Assembly: GCA_003131985.1 (NCBI GenBank)
Contig: PKWH01000107.1
Coordinates: forward strand, 3,687-13,438
Direction of reading: 5' to 3'
Length of the DNA stretch: 9,752 bases
Source: Acidobacteriota bacterium
Lineage (GTDB): Bacteria; Acidobacteriota; Terriglobia; Acidiferrales; UBA7541
The position numbers were made by a program, and so were the translations under genes. Of the stretch, positions 6,297-9,752 are shown piece after piece (the first letter of the stretch is position 1; each line of letters opens with the position of its first letter). Under the pieces are notes generated by a model. That model had not been told where the DNA came from. It worked only from the letters and a program-made list of their open reading frames with translations, and made no database searches.

Positions 6297-6527
6297 TGAG
6301 TTAGCGAAAATTCGGTTAGGTAAAGAGAAACTGAGTTTGTACCGTCACGTCTATTTTAGATGTTTTCAGCCTCCTTAAAGACGCAATCATTCCAACCGAC
6401 TTGTAACTCGAAACGCAAGGCGCTGCCGATGAGGAGCGAACACCCACCATGGCTCGCACCGCAACCGAGGTTGATCATATTGATTCGCGCAGCGGCCAGC
6501 CTTTGGTTTCCTGACACCCAACCTGGA
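6297..6527. other. Intergenic region, candidate promoter of the small membrane protein gene
   Basis: 231 bp between two reverse-strand genes. On the reverse strand TAAAAT (forward 6353-6358) is a 5/6 match to a -10 box and would give a leader of about 50 nt for the gene starting at 6296; no good -35 accompanies it. AGGAGG on the reverse strand (forward 6370-6375) has no start codon at a usable distance. A short forward ORF (6449-6514) has a GAGGAG 12 nt away, which is too far. I see no terminator, tRNA or repeat. Confidence 0.35.
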
Positions 6528-6809
6528 CTACGCAGAGCGATCCCCGTAAAAGGGCTCCAACAAACGATAGAGCAGAAACATGGGATCGGCGGCCCTTGGA
6601 TCTCGGAGAGTTTTCCGGAAGGAGCGCGTTGCCAAACCGTGCTCCAGCAACATCATGATTCGAAGATTCATCCCGGTGGGGGCGGCGGTTCCAAGTTCCC
6701 ACCGGTTTACCGTTGACCATGTCACCCACAAAATATGCGCGAGATCTTCCTGAGAAAATCCAAGAGCCTTTCGGATTTTCTGAATGCGCTTTGGCGTCAT
6801 CCTCGTCAT
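6528..6809 (-). CDS. Small XRE/Cro-type helix-turn-helix DNA-binding protein
   Basis: Likely a sequence-specific DNA-binding transcriptional regulator. The 93 residues contain one HTH covering about 5-58: MTPKRIQKIRKALGFSQEDLAHIL (first helices), then WVTWSTVNRWELG (turn and recognition helix, 28-40) and TAAPTGMNLRIMMLLEHGL. The SQEDLA...WSTVNRWE pattern is characteristic of the XRE family. Trp28 stands where most members have Gly just before the V[ST]WSTV turn. The C-terminal 35 residues (TRSFRKTLRDPRAADPMFLLYRLLEPFYG) carry no recognised ligand domain. ATG 6809 is the start because GGAGGT lies 5 nt upstream; a GTG at 6812 would be only 2 nt from it. The gene lies 79 bp downstream of the TonB receptor gene on the same strand with no canonical terminator between, so read-through from the receptor is possible. 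Its target is unknown. Confidence 0.85.
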   Translation of the reverse strand: MTRMTPKRIQKIRKALGFSQEDLAHILWVTWSTVNRWELGTAAPTGMNLRIMMLLEHGLATRSFRKTLRDPRAADPMFLLYRLLEPFYGDRSA

Positions 6810-6814
6810 CACTC

Positions 6815-6824
6815 ACCTCCCCCC
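6815..6824 (-). promoter_or_regulatory. Ribosome binding site of the HTH gene
   Basis: On the reverse strand the run GGGGGGAGGT ends 5 nt before ATG 6809. It is unusually G-rich and is the strongest Shine-Dalgarno in the window alongside that of egtD. It decides the ATG over the GTG at 6812. Confidence 0.75.
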
Positions 6825-6841
6825 AGCAGTTCGAGGAGCGA

Positions 6842-6873
6842 GGGGAAAGGCTCCCAAACAGCCGCCTTCCCCC
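6842..6873 (-). promoter_or_regulatory. Hairpin upstream of the HTH gene that can exchange pairing with its ribosome binding site
   Basis: In the reverse-strand RNA, GGGGGAAGGC (forward 6873-6864) pairs with GCCTTTCCCC (forward 6851-6842): 10 bp, one G-U wobble, 12-nt loop. The forward-strand version carries an A-C mismatch, so the fold favours the reverse transcript. The 3' arm CCTTTCCCC can instead pair with GGGGGGAGG (forward 6824-6816), the HTH gene's ribosome binding site: 9 bp including two G-U pairs. The two structures are exclusive. It begins 15 bp past the receptor stop codon and has no T-tract, so a plain terminator is unlikely. Confidence 0.4.
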
Positions 6874-6888
6874 CTTGACTCGAATTCC

Positions 6889-9752
6889 CTAAAAGTGGAA
6901 ACCGACGGTGCCAGTGATCGCGCGCGGCGTGACATAATGCGTGCCGCTGAAGGTGGAAAGGAAGTTGTAGAGCGCAAAGTTGTTGGTCAGGTTGATCACC
7001 TCCAACCGCGCGCTCCACTTGTAGCGGTCCCCGCGGAATAAATTGTCGTGCCCCAAAGCGAGGTCAAACAAATTGCGCTGTTGGATGCGGGGGGGATTGA
7101 GGTCATCGTTTTCTTTGTTCGGCCCAGGCACTTTTATGAGCGTGGACCCGAACAACGAAGCCGGGCACGCACCCACCACGCCGTTGAAGCTCAACGGAAT
7201 TCCGGCTGGATTTGCTGCACTTGGCGGCGTAGCGTGCACGCCGTTGCATGTGAAGCCGGCCTCAAACTCCTGATCGGCGGAAAGAGGCACGCTCCCCACG
7301 TTGGACGCGACCAAACTTACGTTCGGCACGCCTCCGAGGAGGATGGAGCCGGGGCAATCGTTAGATGTCAGAACTCCGAAGCAGGGAGTGGCGCCGGCTA
7401 CGAGGCCACTGTCATACCGCCAGTTGAAGCTGATCCAAGGAAGCTTCTTCCAAGGGGCCTGATACTGCAGATGTGTGGTTTCGTTGTAGTGCTCATCGTG
7501 ATCGATGCGAAAAACACCTGTTGGCGCGGAGGGATTTGCTCCGGCTCCAGAGACCTGCGGAGTGAAGAACCGCGCGGCCACGCTAGACATGACAACAAGC
7601 GCCGTTAACCCGTGATAGTTCGGCACGGACCCGCGGATTGCGAATCCAGGGATCTTCGACCGGTCCCACTCAATCGGGAAAGTAATGGGCGTGTTACCCA
7701 GAACACTGAAATCGTAGGCATTATGCGTGTACTTCCAGATGTATTCGCCGTCGAGCACAAAATACTTGCCGAAGGCTTGTTGCAAGCCAGCATGGAACTC
7801 ATTGCGAAACCCGGGAGCCAACGGCGTTAGCGCGTTCGATGAACACAACAGCAGGGGATTTAGAATTGGCGACTCGCATCCGATGCTGGAAAGGACCAGA
7901 TTTTCGTTAAACGGAGTTTCGAGAGTTCGCGCATAGGACACGCGAAGAACGGTGTTGGTCTGCTTAATGTTATAGGCGATACCCAGGCGAGGTTCCGCTT
8001 GGCCGGCGGTGGTCAGACCGTTGTACTTGTCTCCACGGATACCTAAATTGAAGGACCAGTTTTTCCAGGTGATGGTGTCCTGGACGTAAAGCGCCAGTTC
8101 CTTCACATCCGTATGCAGAGGAAATGATGTAGCAGTGTTGAATAGAGTTCCTCCGCGTGTCAGGTCGAAGGGCAGCAAGGTCGAATTGAACAAAGGATAT
8201 AGGCTAGGGCTCAAAAACCCATTGGCTGGGTTGCCCGGGGCGTTGGGATTGGATGCCACGTTCTGCTGAAGCCCGGCTGCCGCGCATTGGCCGGGATCTG
8301 TGAAACCCTGCACTGGAGCGAAAGGATAAAAAGCATCGGTTAAAGGATTCGTATTAGGACCGAGGCACGGGGCGTTGAGGGTCGGATCGACGATGCCGAG
8401 GCTGTCGTTCTCGGTAAGAAACGTCTGCTCATAGACGATCCCGGCCTTCACATTGTTAATGCCGTGCACATACGAAACTTCTGAATGAATGCCGGCATTC
8501 GTGAGAGTTCGATGCTGCTGAACGGACTCCCTTTGAAGGCTAAACGGCCCGAGGTCGGCAAAGGGGTCGTCGCTTGGAAAATAGTCGTAAGCGTCGCGAC
8601 GAACGAAGGCGCCCAAAGTCAAGACGGTGTTGGAGCTGATCAAGTGCATCCAGGATGGCGCGATGTTGAATGTGCCGATTTTGGAGCGCTGATCCTGCGC
8701 GCCGACGGGCTGTCCGCAGGATGCGAGAGTGCACCCCGAGCTCACGGGAGGAGCTAAGCCGCCGTTGTCAACGACCACCCCAAACCAAGGCGAAGCAAAT
8801 TGAGCGTCGAGGGAATTCGGGGTCTGAAACCAGGATCGCGTGTACAGGGCATTCAAGTGGATCGAGTCTGTACTCGAGATTTGATAATCCACGCGGTCGA
8901 ATATGTTTTCCAGGTTGCCTTTGTCGTGCGACACACTGTTTTCCGGAGGATCCAAGAATCTTCCGCTATTCAATCCACTCGCTGAGATGAAATTCCCCCA
9001 TTTCTGGGTACCGTAGGCAAGATCGAAACCGGCGTTGGATGTTCCGAACGCGCCGTAGGAAGCGTACACAGTGCCGTGAGGAGTGGTGACGCCCAAACCC
9101 GAACGTGTGGTGGCCACAATTACGACGCTGGTCTTGTCACCGAATTCAGCCGGTGGTGCGCCGGAGATAACTTCCAACGACGAGACCGCATCCACGGGAA
9201 GCTGGTTGGAGAAGACTTTGCTCTGCTGATCGGTGATGGGCTGGCCGTCAACGGAAAACGAATTTTCTGCGTGATCGCCGAGCCCGTGGAACAGGCCGTT
9301 CGAGTCCGCCGCGATGCCGGGAGTCGTGAGCGTGACCAGCGAACTTAGCGAGGAAGATTGACTCTCCAGAGGAAGCTTTTCGAACAGCGCGCGATCTACG
9401 TCCGTATGAAACGTCGAGTCGTTCTCCACCAGGTCGCCCCCACCCTCTACCGTTACTGTGGTGGATCCACTCTCCAGTTTCAGCGTAATCGGAACGTTTA
9501 AAGGCACTGCGGAGCGAATCTCCACGTCCTGGGCGTAGGAGGTGAATCCTTTTGCTGTTACAGAGAGATGGTAGGGGTTGAATGGCACGTTCGGAAAAGT
9601 AAAGTTGCCGGAGCTATCGGTGGTGGTGGAACGTTCCAAGCCGCTCACCGGGTTGTGAATCGTCACGGTCGCATTTGGTACCACACCGCCTGAGGGGTCC
9701 GTGACCGTACCGGAAATGGCCGCAGATTGCGCCTGCACGGCGTGCGCAGCGG
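6889..9752 (-). CDS. TonB-dependent outer-membrane receptor, Oar-like, with carboxypeptidase-regulatory-like domain (partial, 5' end off window)
   Basis: Outer-membrane beta-barrel predicted to import large or scarce ligands using energy from TonB-ExbB-ExbD; the ligand is unknown. The frame is open to the window end. The upstream residues AAHAVQAQSAA look like the end of a signal peptide with an Ala-x-Ala cleavage site, so the GTG at 9738 is not the start and some 20-30 residues are missing. Counting from 9738, residues 7-90 are the CarboxypepD-regulatory-like domain (ISGTVTDPSGGVVPNATVTIHNP...GNFTFPNVP). Residues 105-215 are the plug (SFSVDGQPITDQQSKVFSNQLPVDAVSSLEVISG), followed by an approximately 730-residue barrel. 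The end (RIQQRNLFDLALGHDNLFRGDRYKWSARLEVINLTNNFALYNFLSTF...GTVGFHF) finishes in the terminal Phe needed for BAM assembly. This barrel ending is typical of the large receptor families of Acidobacteriota. No TonB box is evident in the visible part, and no SusD-like, hydrolase or siderophore gene is adjacent to suggest the ligand. Confidence 0.93.
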   Translation of the reverse strand, partial: AAHAVQAQSAAISGTVTDPSGGVVPNATVTIHNPVSGLERSTTTDSSGNFTFPNVPFNPYHLSVTAKGFTSYAQDVEIRSAVPLNVPITLKLESGSTTVTVEGGGDLVENDSTFHTDVDRALFEKLPLESQSSSLSSLVTLTTPGIAADSNGLFHGLGDHAENSFSVDGQPITDQQSKVFSNQLPVDAVSSLEVISGAPPAEFGDKTSVVIVATTRSGLGVTTPHGTVYASYGAFGTSNAGFDLAYGTQKWGNFISASGLNSGRFLDPPENSVSHDKGNLENIFDRVDYQISSTDSIHLNALYTRSWFQTPNSLDAQFASPWFGVVVDNGGLAPPVSSGCTLASCGQPVGAQDQRSKIGTFNIAPSWMHLISSNTVLTLGAFVRRDAYDYFPSDDPFADLGPFSLQRESVQQHRTLTNAGIHSEVSYVHGINNVKAGIVYEQTFLTENDSLGIVDPTLNAPCLGPNTNPLTDAFYPFAPVQGFTDPGQCAAAGLQQNVASNPNAPGNPANGFLSPSLYPLFNSTLLPFDLTRGGTLFNTATSFPLHTDVKELALYVQDTITWKNWSFNLGIRGDKYNGLTTAGQAEPRLGIAYNIKQTNTVLRVSYARTLETPFNENLVLSSIGCESPILNPLLLCSSNALTPLAPGFRNEFHAGLQQAFGKYFVLDGEYIWKYTHNAYDFSVLGNTPITFPIEWDRSKIPGFAIRGSVPNYHGLTALVVMSSVAARFFTPQVSGAGANPSAPTGVFRIDHDEHYNETTHLQYQAPWKKLPWISFNWRYDSGLVAGATPCFGVLTSNDCPGSILLGGVPNVSLVASNVGSVPLSADQEFEAGFTCNGVHATPPSAANPAGIPLSFNGVVGACPASLFGSTLIKVPGPNKENDDLNPPRIQQRNLFDLALGHDNLFRGDRYKWSARLEVINLTNNFALYNFLSTFSGTHYVTPRAITGTVGFHF

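Noticed and set aside
6449..6514. A 21-codon forward ORF in the 231-bp intergenic region
   Set aside because: The nearest Shine-Dalgarno-like GAGGAG is 12 nt away, and the peptide has no distinguishing feature.

Overview
The window looks like a piece of an Acidobacteriota chromosome or metagenomic contig. This is inferred from the Oar-like TonB-dependent receptor with an N-terminal carboxypeptidase-regulatory-like domain and its characteristic C-terminal barrel strands, from the GC-rich coding style, and from the mix of genes. No rRNA or other phylogenetic marker is present, so the phylum is an inference. I found no tRNA, rRNA, CRISPR array, insertion sequence or attachment site.

Layout. Positions 1-5820 are a run of forward-strand genes: the 3' part of rph (RNase PH), then rdgB (purine NTP pyrophosphatase), then the pair egtB-egtD (ergothioneine synthesis, 2 bp apart, with the egtD ribosome binding site inside the end of egtB), then nth (endonuclease III), then a membrane-anchored class III nucleotide cyclase. 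Positions 5886-9752 are reverse-strand: a small cysteine-containing membrane protein of unknown function, a short XRE-type helix-turn-helix regulator, and a large TonB-dependent outer-membrane receptor whose 5' end runs off the window. The two blocks converge at about 5821-5885.

How the genes work together. rph-rdgB is a common housekeeping pair: RNA 3'-end processing and nucleotide-pool sanitation. egtB-egtD is a two-gene ergothioneine unit without egtA, egtC or egtE. It fits routes in which the sulfoxide synthase uses cysteine directly and a non-specific lyase finishes the job, but that substrate choice is inferred. RdgB, Nth and ergothioneine all relate loosely to oxidative or deaminative damage, but I see no evidence that they are co-regulated. 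nth and the cyclase each seem to have their own extended -10 promoter.

Most of the window is ordinary chromosomal content. I do not see a clear new multi-gene system. The points most worth a second look are the cyclase (an Asn at the substrate-selecting position and an unassigned C-terminal domain beyond a membrane segment), a mutually exclusive RNA pairing in front of the HTH gene, the nth start choice, and the unknown four-cysteine membrane protein.
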